Assembly (NCBI GenBank): GCA_036924085.1
Contig: JAVGWX010000004.1
Span: 83,099,941 to 83,163,940 of the forward strand
Direction of reading: 5' to 3'
From: Ariolimax columbianus
Lineage: Eukaryota; Mollusca; Gastropoda; Stylommatophora; Arionidae
DNA length: 64,000 nt
Made by a program: the position numbers and the translations under genes. The notes under the pieces were generated by a model. It did no database searches, had not been told where the DNA came from, and was given only the letters and a program-made list of their open reading frames with translations. Below are positions 1 through 11,449 of the stretch, in pieces; position 1 is the stretch's first letter; the number at the start of each line of letters is the position of its first letter.

Positions 1-96
1 GTGAGGTCATCTAGGGACAATCAACTGTGCTGTGCTGGCACGCGACAGAGATGTTATCATATGATGTGTGAACAATTCTTGCAGTCTATGCTGTTT

Positions 97-432
97 CTCC
101 CCCCCCCCCCCCCTTTTGTGCGCCCTGAAAAAGATGTTATGTGGTGGGTTGCAGTAGCTTTCCTCACATCCCGAGCATGTTGATGAAGATGGACCGGGGT
201 CCTCCAGGAGGTTATGCTATGCTTGGCTTCATCTGCGTGTCACTCACTACTACGGGGATCACGCCGATTCCTCACCTCGTTAGCCAGGCTGCCATGAAAA
301 CAGCCCGTTTCCAGGGATGGCTACTAGGAAGCCGAGGTGAGGTTTTGGTCAGTATGTTTTGCCTGACCCTGACTAACATGTCTAATCAGTATATTTTGCC
401 TGACCAGACATTAGTCTTTCATCCCCAAAACT
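97..432 (-). mobile_element. SINE-A copy (AAC-tailed family), 3' end lost
   Basis: This is one of six clear copies of a ~350-bp interspersed repeat in the window. Read on the minus strand, a full copy begins with GGGGAGGAAGACTAACGTCT, has a short tandem section built on CTGATCAGACATGTTAGTCA, a ~230-bp body, and ends in CGAAACAACAAC. Orientation comes from the copy at 62568-62928, which has a clean target-site duplication next to an (AAC)n tail. Here the tail end is replaced by a C homopolymer at about 99-112. Open frames across it are not conserved between copies, so I do not call it coding. No convincing tRNA-like A/B boxes are visible. Confidence 0.75.
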
Positions 433-1690
433 AAAAGGTATTAAGCATCATCTCATCCACCCACGCGTTTTAATGTTAGGGAATGAAAGCTAGCAAGGAA
501 GGAAACTGGACATTTTACCTAAACAACAAAAAAAAAAAAAAAAAGGGTACATACTTTCATAAATGGGTGCTGGCACATAATATAAATTTTTCAATGGTAA
601 GAAAAGATCATTAACTTTTACTGAACCATTGGAGACAAAATTTGCCTAGGGCATTGTCTCTATATATTCGTTGTATTAACACCGGTTTTGCAATAGAAAC
701 TAGACCATTTTAGCTTGCGCAATAACAATGGCGATTTTTATTAAAGATAACGATCTTGTTCTGTTTATGTGGATTTAGAAGGCTATCCAATTTTTTATTG
801 TGATAAAGTTAAGTTGTTGCAACAGATTTTTCTGAGGTAGGTCTATTTAGTTTATGTAGATGTTATAAATACATTTGTAGTGGAAACTAACAGATTTGCC
901 AATCTGGTAGGAACACTATCAGTGCTTTGTAACAATTTCATGGATTTACAAGACAACGGGTGAACCCAAAAATGGGGGTCTAAATGTTTGTGACGTAATA
1001 AAAAAAATTTGGAAACTAGAAAGTTAACCAAGTTACTTCTTTTCTACCATGTGGTGTAAAGGTCTCTTTGTTTATTTTTCATGTGGCTTATAGTTTCTGC
1101 AGAATTGGGGAGTCAGTCCTATGCCTAACTGTCCCTAGTCCCCTCTGATGACATGCATGGAAGGTTAAAGTATAACTATTCCCTGCTACAATATAAGGCT
1201 GCAGTAACACTGAGGCGCCATAGTTACATTTTACTACACAAAAAGCAGGGTTCATACAGTCTAGTCAGTGATTATGTTATCCATGTCATATATGCTTGTC
1301 CCAGAATGAGTTTCGTAATCTGGGTTAAACCATGACCCCTTCTTGAAGGGCAATCATAAAATGCATTATCTTTTTTCTATGCTTTCAGATATCGACATGA
1401 CATTTCTATTTTTATTATGTAAAGACTACTTGTGTTAACTATATGTCAGACCAGAGTTCTTTCAAAACATGGTTGTTCAAAGTTGTGATCTGTCCTTCTT
1501 TATGTCTGCCCTTTGTTGTGGTAGAGCAGAGTATGTGTCAATCTGGCCCCAAGAGTGATGCTCGTGGTAAAGTTACTACCAGCAGGGTCTCCTAATCCAG
1601 ACTAGAGCAGCTTGTGTGTCTTTATGATCCCAAGAGTTATGTTGGCTGTAGCATAACTATCAGCAGGGTCTCCAAAGCCAAACTAGGGCA
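433..1690. other. AT-rich non-coding stretch
   Basis: I see no coding similarity, RNA gene or recognised repeat here. There is an A-run near 528-544 and scattered short AT-rich tracts. Short open frames, for example 1153-1335, show no family motif. Confidence 0.5.
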
Positions 1691-2765
1691 GCTTGTTTCA
1701 CTTAGTGTTTCATGGCATTGTGCTGCCCTTGCCAGGTTTAGGAAGTTGACAGAGGTGGCTATGAAGCCAGTCCTCAGGCACAGCTGCACTCAATATACTG
1801 TTGTTGAAATTCTCCAATACCTTTTCAATGCATGCTTTACCCAGCTGCTTAATGTGATCATACTGTACTCCATCAGGACTCTGGGCAGTACTCTTGCTGT
1901 TACTAAGAGCATGTTCTACTTCGAGCCCAGTTATGAGGTCAATATAAGAAAAATCCCTGATGGCCGTGCCAAGAATAACCTCCTGAATATAATGCAGGAC
2001 GTATCTATCACCTTCATCTATCTGAACAATATATATCTTAAGGAACCTGTATCCTTTCTCTTCATCAGTTTTTAGGATTGTTCCTGTAGAGTCTACTAAA
2101 TTGGGGACAGACTGATTAATATTCTTTCCCTGCATGTACCAGAACTTTTGGAGGGTTTCATCATTGCCTACTCCCAGTTATGAACTCCTCCCTCTTTTCA
2201 CTCTTTGATTCCCTGGCTAAAGCCTTGAAGCAATCATTGCTATTCATTTGTTCTTCAACCGCGATCATTCCTATATGTTTCTTAACGGCTTATCACAACA
2301 CATTTGTTGCTACTTCCTTTGCTGTCAATGCCTTTTCCACTGTTTCATTCCACCAGGGTGGCTAGACGACAGAGGATCTAGTGGACTTTTTTATGTCGAA
2401 TAGATTGATGCAGTAGTTGTGAGGGGCTGTCCTGAATCTATATGTATGCAGGGTAATTGAAAACCCATCCTGATTTCCTGTGCTGCATGGTTTCCACATT
2501 ATGAGAACAACACATGGTAATCAGTTACTATCCTGAGTTCCCAATACTAGAGCTAGAGACAGTTGCTCGATCAATGACACCATTAGTATCACCAGGTCGG
2601 GAAGCAAATCTGTTTGGACGATCATCAATTAAGAAGGCAAGATCTATGTTGAGTAGTGCCAGGCTCAAAGCCACCCCTTGCCTGTTTTCAGTGGAGTTTC
2701 CCCAATCTTTGAACCTAGCATTGTAGCCACCTGCTATAAAACCATTCTTGCTAAGCATTGCCGAC
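1690..2765 (-). pseudogene. Non-LTR retrotransposon fragment (endonuclease C-terminus to start of reverse transcriptase)
   Basis: On the minus strand, 2758-2528 encodes the end of an AP-endonuclease-like domain (NARFKDWG, ENRQGVALS, then a DTNGVID segment followed by a TVSSS strand). The linker at about 2365-2140 retains a K/E-rich helix, and 2135-1710 encodes the entry to the reverse transcriptase (DGVQYDHIKQLGKACIEKVL, then PEDWLHSHLCQLPKPGKG). The spacing between blocks is what a Jockey/I-type ORF2 needs, so this is one element broken by frameshifts. The catalytic RT palm and everything 3' of it are missing, and the 5' edge stops at a TA-rich tract near 2770. Clade assignment is uncertain. 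Confidence 0.75.
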
Positions 2766-3234
2766 AGTATATATATATGTTAAAGCTATGCATTTATTCA
2801 TTCATGTCCGTGAACTATAACCCAGTTTCAATATGTAAAGGTGAACTATTTTTTGTGAAAGTCACTATAACTAGGTTTCGTTATCTACTTTTCCATGTTG
2901 TCTTTTTTTATTTTCCGAAAGTGATCACTGGTGCTTGCTATCATGTTTTCCAGGTTCATTCCTACACTTTAGATTAGGCATGCTGAACTTTTATCACATC
3001 TGCCCCACTGCGATGATACAAGGGTTTTGATTTGTTACAGTCACAAGACCTTCATCAGGGGCAAAAAACAAATGCAAACACCTAAGAAATCACAAATTAC
3101 ACAAAAATTAAATGTGTTCAAATGAATAAGTACCTACATCCGTACATACACACAAATATATATAATACATGAACCAACGAGTACATGTATTAACACATAC
3201 CACTACACAAACATTTATGAGGTGTGATTTTTTT
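2766..3234. other. Unassigned repeat-like sequence
   Basis: This stretch holds a (TA)n tract and a segment (about 2980-3075) with a short motif CCTTCATCAGGGGCAAAAAA. Its reverse complement resembles the GATGAAGG-type ends found next to some retroelements. No open frame or terminal repeat supports a specific call. Confidence 0.3.
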
Positions 3235-3985
3235 TTAAGTATCTGGATTGGATTCATAAAATAAATAATACAAATGTTTTAGATTTGTAATAATAATAAT
3301 AAGTAGTCCTCCTTCAAAGCACATATTTAGCTCAATGTTATTTCCACTGCGCAAGGCATGTTTTGAAGTCATATTCATCCCATTCTGTTGTATCACCTCA
3401 ATGTTCTGAGATTTCTTTCCTTTCAAGTGGTATTTTATGTTTGGGAAGAAAAAGTCACAGTGGCAAGATCTGGCAGCATAATTGTTTGGTGGACCTGTGG
3501 TGTTAGCAAGAAACTGCTGCATATGTTGTGAACAAATGGCAGACAAGATGTCATGATGGAGTTGCCACTCAGCACTCTCAGACAATGCATGCCTTTTTGC
3601 GACGAAGTGCGTTCTTCAAGTGCTGCTTAAAAATCAACTGAACTGACCCAAAACTAATGTGTAAGTCTTCAGACAATTCACAGATTGTGATTCAGTTATT
3701 TCCTAGAATAGTTTTGTGTACAAGTTCAACATTGTTCTCACTTTTGCTAGTTGTGGGCCTCCCAGACCGTTTTTCACTCTGAAGACTTTCATAGCCATCT
3801 TTAAATGTTTATACCACTCATAGATTTGTGTACAGCTTATATAGTCCACCTCCCTGTGGCGTCTAACTTTAAGTATGTATTTTTACATGTGCCGTCACAT
3901 TTTTAACAAAATCTTGAACTAATTCATTGATCTATTTTTTTCACCATGACAATGCAACGAGGGCAGTTCACATACATAGGACAAA
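3235..3985 (-). pseudogene. Tc1/mariner transposase relic
   Basis: Read on the minus strand, the N-terminal half (about 3980-3590) retains mariner helix-turn-helix features: an EWYKRFKDG-like block, an SGRPTTSK linker and an ISFGSVQ-like recognition helix, spread over shifted frames. The C-terminal half is one open frame (3585-3235) with HHD, FLANT, CHCDFFFPNIKYHLKGKK and IEVIQQN blocks. The part between, which should carry the first catalytic Asp and most of the core, is deleted. DDE-family transposases cut and paste DNA, but this copy cannot be active. I could not place terminal inverted repeats with confidence. Confidence 0.75.
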
Positions 3986-4946
3986 GCAGCACTGCAAACA
4001 AACCAGAAGAGCAAGACAGACGTGACAGGCTACATGCACATTAGGTTCCTTCAATGACATAGTAAATACTTCCCTATTAGGAAAATGAAGATGAGCAGGG
4101 GATGTGGTGTGCATGCCTGACAATAAATGAACACCAATAGTGATATCCTGGTAGCCCTACAACTTTAACCATCCATCAATGAGATGCAGAAATTACCTTA
4201 TTATTCCAGCATGATAATCCAATGCAAAAGTCCTAATTAAGTTTTAAAATACATTTGTCTATGTGGCATCAGAAAACTTGTTATGCGTGGTTGAATACCA
4301 AGATCATAGTCCAATAATTGCACTCACATACTGGGATGTTCAATTTTGTTCCATAACTGCAAACTAAGTTTTTGTTAACTCATTTACTACATGGAACCGA
4401 TACATTGGCTGAAAGATTTTTTTCTTCTTGAGAAAACCAACCAGCCATCATATGGGCTTTTACTACTGTTAAAAAAATAAAAACCAAATCTTTTTCCATT
4501 CCAAGTTTTTATAAATTTATTAACCATGTTTCCTGATGCAGATTTAGACACTTTACTTTTAATTTAAAGAATAGTTTTTATGGACATTGAGGGTTCTTTG
4601 CAGAAATGTGTAGTCTTTTTATATTTGGATCATATTTTTGGTCCCTTTTTCAACTTGATGTGCCCTAAGTAGAATGTGGATATTGTAACAACTACTGCAT
4701 CTAATTAAGTGAAACTTCCCATGTGGATTACCTTCAATAGAAAGCCACTGCGTCATTCATGTATTGGTATAAGGCTGAATTATTAAAACTGATTTATTTT
4801 TAAACTACTCATCTTTTTAAATTTAAAAAAAACTTATGCAACTATAATCCCTCTGTACGACAATGTTCAAGCGCAATATGTTAAATAGCTGTATTCCATT
4901 GTACTCTGCTTTTAATTTTAAACAGTTTGATTTATTATTTGTATTT
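3986..4946. other. AT-rich non-coding stretch
   Basis: No coding or RNA signal was recognised. The sequence is AT-rich, with short homopolymer runs and no clear tandem structure. Confidence 0.45.
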
Positions 4947-5371
4947 CATGTTGTTTTTGAATGCCCACATTGAGTAGGTTTACTCTTTTGTGCGCCCTGA
5001 AAAGGACGTTAAGTGGTGGGTTGCAGTAGCTTTCTGCACATCCAGAGCATTCTGATGAAGATGTACTGGGGTCCTCTAGGCGGTTGTCCTATGCTTGGCT
5101 TCATCTGCTTGTCGCTCACTATATACGGGGTTGATTTCGATCCCTAACCCCGCTAGCCATGAAAACAGCCAATTTCCAGGAATGGCTACGAGGAAGTCAC
5201 AGTGAGGGCCTTGACCAATATGTTTTGCCTGACCCTGACTAACATGTCTGATCAGTATAATTTGCCTGACCCTGACTAACATGTCTGATCAGTTTAATTT
5301 GCCTGACTCTGACTAACATGTCTGATCAGTATAATTTGCCTGACCAGACGTTAGTCTTCCTTCGCCTTCCC
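4947..5371 (-). mobile_element. SINE-A copy with 10-bp target-site duplication
   Basis: This is a full-length member of the AAC-tailed family in minus orientation. ATTTGTATTT occurs immediately outside both ends (4937-4946 and 5372-5381), consistent with target-primed insertion. The tandem section near the element's 5' end carries about three units of the TGACTAACATGTCTGATCAG motif (5225-5345). The tail is degraded to a T-rich tract at 4951-4958 on the plus strand. Confidence 0.8.
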
Positions 5372-5381
5372 ATTTGTATTT

Positions 5382-6350
5382 AATAAAAGATTTACTGACT
5401 GTAAATAAGTGACTAAATTACCTGTGCTTGAGTTTTGCATAAGAAAAAGTGCGTCCAGATGTCCTAAATATGCCGGAGTGAATCAGTTAAACAATTTGTT
5501 ATTCAATCAAAATTTATAGGGGAAACCTTAGATAACTCTCGCTGAATCCTAACCTAAGCCTAGGCCGGTTCTGTTATTCTCTAGATTGAGAGACCCTGTT
5601 CTATAGTCTATAGGTCTGCCAGTAGTGCAATGATGCCATTTGTTGACAGAACTCAATTACTGTTCCTCAGATACTCAGAATCCGATGTAATAACACAGTG
5701 ACACAATAAAATAGCTATGTTCTTTCGTCGAATTTCAGTTAACAAGAACAGAACAATGAAGGAAGCCAGCTGTGACCAACAATGAGTGCATATCTAAGTA
5801 CAACTGACAACTGTACTCGGTCAACCGTCGAACAAGCAAATAATTGAAATAATGGTTTGTTTGGCTATTCCTGGCGACGTAGCTAACAAATATCCACCAC
5901 TTTGTATTTATTCATAAACATATCTTAACATACACAAGCACTTTAGAAGCATCTGCTGTAAAATAAGTTGAAGGATCTTATTCTTACCGAGTTGTAGCCA
6001 GGGATATGATGTAACTAATCCGATGACAGAGCAGAAGTGGCCAGGACTGATTGACAGAACTAGGCGCCGAAACACACAACACGAAATCGGACAAAACTCA
6101 CCACGCTGAGTTGTGCGTTTGTGGTGTTCGCTCCAGATGTGATGACTGTATAAATGATGATGTTAATAAGTTAGGATGTGCTGTGGTGGAAATGTGGCGA
6201 GGATCGAAAAGGTGATAAGAAGGAGATTGAAATCGTCGATTGCAGCAGCCGGCAAACCCCAAAGCCAGCCCGCCTTCAATATGGTCAGGTGACGGGTGAA
6301 CTTTGACCTTTGTTATGCAATCGAAATGTTCCCAGAAATGGTCGATGTCT

Positions 6351-6355
<5 letters not shown>
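5382..6355. other. Non-coding stretch with two candidate minus-strand splice donors
   Basis: There is no protein similarity. On the minus strand two good donor-like sites occur, CTCG/GTAAGAAT near 5988 and CGTG/GTGAGTTTTG near 6100. They lie downstream of a moderately GC-rich block (6200-6300). These could mark untranslated first exons of an unseen gene, but I found no matching coding exon on that strand, so this is weak. Confidence 0.25.
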
Positions 6356-6415
<60 letters not shown>

Positions 6416-6860
6416 AAGTGTGGATGAGTAGGGGAGTGGTGTGAATGAGCAAGGAATAGGTTTGAGTAAGCGCGGGTGTGGGAGAAGGGTGGACGGGCTG
6501 GTAAGTCAGTGGGGAGGGTGGTGAGGTGAGTGAATGTGGAGGGGGTATGGGGGGAGTGATGGTGAGTAAGTGAATGAGGGTGGGGTGTATGAGTGTGTGG
6601 GTCGGGGTTGGGGGAATAGTGAGTGTGTTGGTGGTGAATGTGTCTGTACGTGGGGTGAATATGTGGGGTGGGGGATTGTATGGGGGTGGGGGGAATAGTG
6701 ATGTGTTATTAAGTGCGTTTGTGATTTATGTGGGAGGAGGGGAGGGGGGTAAATGAGTGTGGGTCTGTAGGGGGGGGGGGGGGATAGCGTTAGGTTAGTG
6801 AGTGGGTTGGTGATGTGTGTGTTGATGCGTAGGGTGAATGAGGGATTATGTGTGTACCTG
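6356..6860. repeat. Purine-rich and G/T-rich simple sequence
   Basis: A (GA)n tract (6362-6412) passes into ~440 bp with almost all G and T plus A on the plus strand, rich in GTGAGTGG, GGGGTG and a G12-14 run near 6768-6782. The strand asymmetry and G-runs could form quadruplexes or triplexes. The open frame at 6574-6756 is a by-product of this composition. Confidence 0.85.
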
Positions 6861-6939
6861 AGTAAATGTTTTATTCTATTATCTTCCTAATAATCCACTT
6901 CATTGCACACCCATAGATGTTCAGTCTCTCTCATTAAGT

Positions 6940-7146
6940 GACGAAGCGTATAGAAACTAATGTGGTGAATGCTTGGAATGCACGGGAGCGGGAGGTAGTG
7001 GAGGCAGGAACAGTTTTTGCATTTAAGAATAAATTGGATCCGCATAGCTTTTAGAGCAAGGGGAAAGAAATGAAACTGGTTGTATACAAAGTCTGCAGAG
7101 TCTTCTAAACCAGTATAAAGATGTTAAGTTAAATTAAGTTAAGTTA
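6940..7146 (+). mobile_element. CR1-like LINE, 3' end fragment
   Basis: The sequence encodes the degraded C-terminus seen in CR1/L2-type elements (VVNAWNA-like, then AFKNKLD-like) followed by the 3' untranslated end. That end contains CTGGTTGTATACA, GCAGAGTCTTCTAAACCAG and a (TTAAG)n-type tail at about 7118-7146. The same end recurs at 23849 (minus), 45990 (plus) and 48712 (minus). Confidence 0.75.
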
Positions 7147-7493
7147 ATGGTTCGAGGAGCTCGTTTGTTGAACACACTCATACTCCGTCCTCTCATGCGC
7201 CCCCTTCACCACCCCCACTACACGTAAACATCGTTTGATTTCAGAGCTCTGCGGTCTATAAATTTATATTGATTATTAATTGCGATGTGATCATTGCCGG
7301 ACCGGACTTATCCTTCATACGACCCTATACTGGATACATAGGGTCTTGTTTTGTAAACAATTTATTAAAACACAAATACAATGAGGATCCTGCCAACTTG
7401 ATGTCCTAGGCTGCAGCCTAGTCGGCATATTAAGAAGTCGGACACATTGGTCATCGTCCAACAGGCGGTCCTTAATAGACTTCAACGTGTTAC
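7147..7493. other. Non-coding stretch
   Basis: I see no recognisable gene or repeat. The minus-strand open frame 7533-7315 has no family motif and its start overlaps the tandem repeat at 7494. Confidence 0.4.
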
Positions 7494-7625
7494 TCAGGCA
7501 TAAGTGAATGGTAGCTGAATATGTCTCAGGCATAAGTGAATGGTAGCTGAATATGTCTCAGGCATAAGTGAATGGTAGCTGAATATGTCTCAGGCATAAG
7601 TGAATGGTAGCTGAATATGTCTCAG
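7494..7625. repeat. 32-bp tandem repeat, four copies
   Basis: A 32-bp unit containing CATAAGTGAATGGTAGCTGA repeats at 7501, 7533, 7565 and 7597 with essentially no divergence, implying recent expansion. Confidence 0.95.
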
Positions 7626-7679
7626 ACCAGTACGGGCTGATGGGGTCTGAAGTCCTGGTCATGCCAGGGTTCTGGGCAT

Positions 7680-8290
7680 CGAACGAGTGAATGAGAGTGT
7701 GAGTGAATGAGGGAGTGAATGAGTGAATGAGTAGGTGAGTGAGCGGGTTAGTGAGTGAGTTAGTTAGTGAGTTGGTTAATTGGTTGGTTGGTTGGTTAGT
7801 TAGTTAATTAGTTGGTGTGAGAGAGAGAAGATAAGGGAATTAGAGAGAGAGATGGAGAAAGAGAGAGAGACAGTGTGTGTGTCTTGTCTATGTTGCATGA
7901 AGTTTGTGTGTGTGTGTGTGTGTTCCAGGGAAGTTACATGGCGTTTGTTTGTGTGTGATACTGCGTGTGCGCTATTGGGACTGTTATTGTCTGTGATACC
8001 GTATGTGCTATTGTGTATGTGATATTGTATGTTGAAAGTGTGTGTGTGATATTGTGTGTTGATAGTGTTTGATATTGTGTGTGATATTGTGTATGTGAAA
8101 TTGTGTGTTGATAATGTCTATGTAATTTTGTGTGTTGGTAGTGCGTGTGATATTGTGTATGTGATTTTGTGTGTTGATAATGTCTATGTGATATTGTGTA
8201 TGTGATATTGTGTATGTAATACTGTGTGTTGCTAGTGCGTGCGATATTGTGTATGTGATATTGAGATGGTGACAGTGTGTGTGTAACATA
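7680..8290. repeat. GT-rich cryptic simple sequence
   Basis: Irregular GAGTGAAT and GTTAGTTG runs pass into interspersed GTGTGTGATATTGTG repeats to about 8290. Overlapping minus-strand open frames (8308-7934, 8289-8008) encode only His/Thr/Tyr/Asn repeats and are compositional artefacts. Confidence 0.85.
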
Positions 8291-8607
8291 TTTTAGCTGT
8301 AGATACAATATATAGGTAAGAACTTAGACAACCATTTATTTATTTCTTCTTCGTGGGATTTAAGACAGTGCAGCTGAACTCAGTCCCGCCAGAATTTGAG
8401 CAATCAAATCAAACCACGACGTAACCCGACATAAGTTTCAGGTGTCAACACCTGGAACAATAGAGGTAGACTTGTTGCCACCGCGTCGTCTGGAAACCAC
8501 GCGAACAGAGGGGATATTGGCAAGCAGGCGGACAAAAACGCGCGCCGTTTTGGAAATCACTTGTTCTGGAGATGGAGATCGAATATAAAAGCCAGACAGT
8601 GAAGTTT
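8291..8607. other. Unassigned stretch with a TATAAAAG motif
   Basis: No coding similarity is visible. It is relatively GC-rich at 8470-8555, followed by TATAAAAG at 8584-8591 and a (CT)n tract from 8617. That could be a core promoter or part of a solo LTR, but no terminal repeats are evident. Confidence 0.3.
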
Positions 8608-8616
8608 TCTACTCTA

Positions 8617-8656
<40 letters not shown>
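8608..8656. repeat. (CT)n microsatellite
   Basis: An uninterrupted CT dinucleotide tract on the plus strand lies between the TATA-like motif and the LINE 3' end. Confidence 0.95.
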
Positions 8657-8659
<3 letters not shown>

Positions 8660-8681
8660 TACCTCACTCTGTTTCATTACC

Positions 8682-10636
8682 TCTTCTTCTTCTTACGCTG
8701 TCAGACGTCGACCTTTATTTTTTCGAAAAAAGCGGCGGTCATCCTGAGGCTGTCGACACTGCCATAGAGCTTGTCTTGCAGTTCCACTGGTGATGGCCAC
8801 ATCTGCTCTCTCTGATCCTCGTATGTCGGGCAGTTTTGCAGCAGATGTTCAGCGGTCATTTTACCGGTACCGCATGGGCATTCGTCGGTACCACCTATCT
8901 TCAATTTGTTAAATAGGTGGTACCTCAGTCTATTGTGGCCAGTGCGAAGTCTGAAGACAACGATCTGCTCTCTTCTGTTCAACTGGTAATAGGCATCGTT
9001 TTTGGTGTAACCAGTATGTTCGGTTTCCCATTTGGTCATGTTTTTGGCTTTGATAAGCCGTTTTGACTCTTCGTACGTCATACTAGTATCTGTTTGTGGT
9101 AGTCTTGCACCTTCTTTTGCCAGTCTGTCTGCCTCCTCGTTGCCTTGGATGTTGCAGTGTGATGGGACCCACTGTACCACTACCCTTTTTGGTGCGGACT
9201 GCTGGCATAGTTTGCAGAGTGCTGCTCTTAAGTCGTTAAGCTCAGTGTTTTTCTGGCTTTTTAGCGCTGTGACTACGGCGAGAGCATCTGTAAGCAGGAC
9301 TATATGGCTTTCATTTTCTTTATGTGTCACCATTTCTTCCACTGTCGCCCTCAGTGCCTCTGCCTCCGCTCTGAAATTGCTTGTGTACTTACCAGTAGCG
9401 AATGACAGTGTTATTTTTCTGCCATTTGGTAGGTTCAGGAATGCTCCTGCCCCTCCGTTCTGTGTAGTGTCTGTTACAGAACCGTCGGTGTATGCATGGG
9501 TCCAGTCCATGCTTGGGTAGTTTTCCGATATAAAGCTTAGGGTAGTATCTCTCCTTTCTTTTTCAGTCTGGCAGTTTTTGTTTCCAATACCTGGTATATT
9601 TTCTACCACCTCTGGAAATATATCCTGCCTCCAGGTAGGTTTTCGTACAGTAGTGATGGGTTTTGGTGTTGTTAGTGCGTTTATGGGATCTTCGTGCATC
9701 TTTGCTTTGGCTATTTCTGCAAAGTTTCTCCGCTTTAGTTTCCCTTTTCCCAAATTGTTTAGTCTCTGGGGCATTGGACGGTCAGTCAGTCTTCGGAGTT
9801 TCTCTGACTGCAGCTGGGCTCTGCAGTCTCTTCTATCGGTCATGGATTGCAGTTTTGTAATCTTTTCAAGTTCTACAATTGGCATTGACTTCATGCCTCC
9901 TGTTATAACTCTCATGGCTTGGTTTTGAAGTTTGCTAACTTTATCGAAGTTCGCCTTTGCTGCTGTTGTCCATGCCGCAATGCCATACTCGAGAACTGGT
10001 CTCACTCTTCCAGTGTACAGTTTCTTTAGTATGCTTTCGTCTGCTCCCCAGCTTGTGCCAGCAAGTTTCCGCATGATTGCCATTCTTTCTCTGGCTCTCA
10101 TTCGGTTTCTCTCGATCTGACTTTTCCATGTCATGCGCCGATCAAATGTGACTCCCAGATAGTTTGGGTTGTCGTTCGGCTGCAGGAATTTGCCATTTAA
10201 ACTTAATTTGGTATTTTGGGGTTTGATTGAAAGCGAGAATATTGTGCATGTGGTTTTCTCCTCGTTTATTTTGACCAGCCATGAGTTCGCCCACTCTTCC
10301 AGCGATGTTAGAACCTGCTGCATCCGATTTCTTGCTATGGTGAGATTCTTTTCAGAGGTCCACATAGCCAGATCGTCTGCAAACATTGAGCTATGGACTC
10401 TTCTTGGTATATTCTCTGTAATGTCGTTTATATACACCAGGAAGAGTGGGTGACAGTACTCCACCTTGGGGTACTCCCTGCTCGAGTGTCACCTTTTTTG
10501 CTTATCTGCCCTTATACTTGGACTCTGGCCGTTCTGTTTTTGAGGTAGTGGTTGATCCACTTGTACATTTTCCCACAAACATCACTTCTTCTTAGCTTGA
10601 CTCTTAAGTCCCTCTTTCCAGACTTTGTCAAATGCA
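8682..10636 (-). mobile_element. 5'-truncated copy C of the rRNA-headed LINE family
   Basis: The minus strand runs from the RT catalytic region to a (GAA)n tail at 8693-8682. The 5' break lies at about 10636, inside the FDKVW block, where sequence switches abruptly to a different LINE. A 5' truncation of this kind is typical of incomplete target-primed reverse transcription. No ribosomal sequence is present, which is expected because that part lies 5' of the break. No convincing target-site duplication was found. Confidence 0.9.
8701..10630 (-). pseudogene. ORF2 3' half: reverse transcriptase palm, RNase H, Cys/His C-terminus
   Basis: The main frame (10464-8701, 587 codons) contains FLVYINDITENIP, the catalytic FADDLAMW of reverse transcriptase, and NYLGVTFDRRMTWKSQI. 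It then has an RNase H domain with AYTDGSV, FRAEAEALRA, LLTDALAV and GNEEADRLAKEG, and a C-terminal CPCG-HLLQNC finger. All four RNase H acidic positions appear present; the usual Ser after the third-block Asp is Ala. A two-base deletion near 10449 relative to the 33-kb copy breaks the link to upstream RT motifs (the VPQG region), so it is a relic. The stop is directly followed by a ~10-nt 3' UTR and the GAA tail. Confidence 0.9.
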
Positions 10637-11175
10637 CTCGAAGGATTCGATTCTTTGTCTAGAAGTTTTGGTAATCGTCCATGTTTCGCAGCCATAAGCT
10701 GTCACAGGAAAAACACAGGCTCTCAAGACTTTTACTTATATCATTTTGTTGGTGCTCTGCCATAATTTCTTCAGGCTGTTCAGTCTCTGCATTGCCATGG
10801 CTATTCTTCTTCTGATTCCTTTTTAGCAGTCGCTATTCTTGTCAATTCTGGAGCCAAGATATTCAAAATGCGTGACCAGATCTATTTCCTCACCATTTAC
10901 TGTACATTTATGTTGACATTGTTTTTTGTCGGTGGTCATTATCTTTGTTTTGTTTATCTTTAAAAACAGATTTTGATCTTTACTGTGTCCATTTACAGCT
11001 GTAATTAGCTTATGTAGCCCTTCTGCACTTCTTGATAGTATCACTGTGTCATCTGCGTATCGTAACTCTGGAATCTCGTACACCCCAATCGTAAATGGGT
11101 CGAAACTTTCAATGTTCTCTTCTTCTCGAATATTTCTCATTATACATTCCGCATATATGTTATATAGATAAGGTG
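10637..11175 (-). pseudogene. Second LINE (RTE-like) reverse transcriptase fragment
   Basis: The open frame 11140-10823 encodes ELRYADDTVILSRSAEGLHK, LFLKINKTKIM and HFEYLGSRIDKNSDC. These are RT palm blocks with the YADD active site. Frame-shifted sequence on to 10640 matches the thumb region, with KSLESLCFSCDSLW-like residues. The element is cut by the 5' end of copy C at about 10636. Clade is judged only by motif style (RTE/CR1-like 'ADDTVIL') and could be wrong. Confidence 0.75.
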
Positions 11176-11449
11176 AGACGATACATCCATGTCTTACTAA
11201 TATAGAAGTAAAAATAGAAGAACTCCATCGCTAAGATTGACACTGAACGTGACACACTCAGTTATGCCGTGCCCAGTAACAAAACGCAATCTGTACACAT
11301 TCTGACCTGAAGTGTTTGTGACTCAGCAAAATTTTTCGTTATCTAATCGCTTAAGTTCTTTTCAAAGTGTCGTGTCTATAGCATGCAACGATATCATGGG
11401 CGGGTCGTGACCGAGGCTGTAAAGTGGGGATTGAGGACAACAGGAATAA

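Noticed and set aside
141..434. Possible conserved protein in the SINE-A body (similar open frames at 141, 11450, 23114, 62859)
   Set aside because: The shared peptides come from DNA-level similarity of a repeat; frames are broken at different points, and the reading direction is opposite to the element's orientation in the plus-strand cases.
7934..8308. His/Thr/Tyr-rich protein on the minus strand
   Set aside because: Translation of GT-rich simple sequence; two overlapping frames are equally open.
9032..9928. Plus-strand open frames opposite LINE copy C, and similar ones at 32087-33175
   Set aside because: They are antisense shadows of the RT/RNase H frame, whose motifs are unambiguous on the minus strand.
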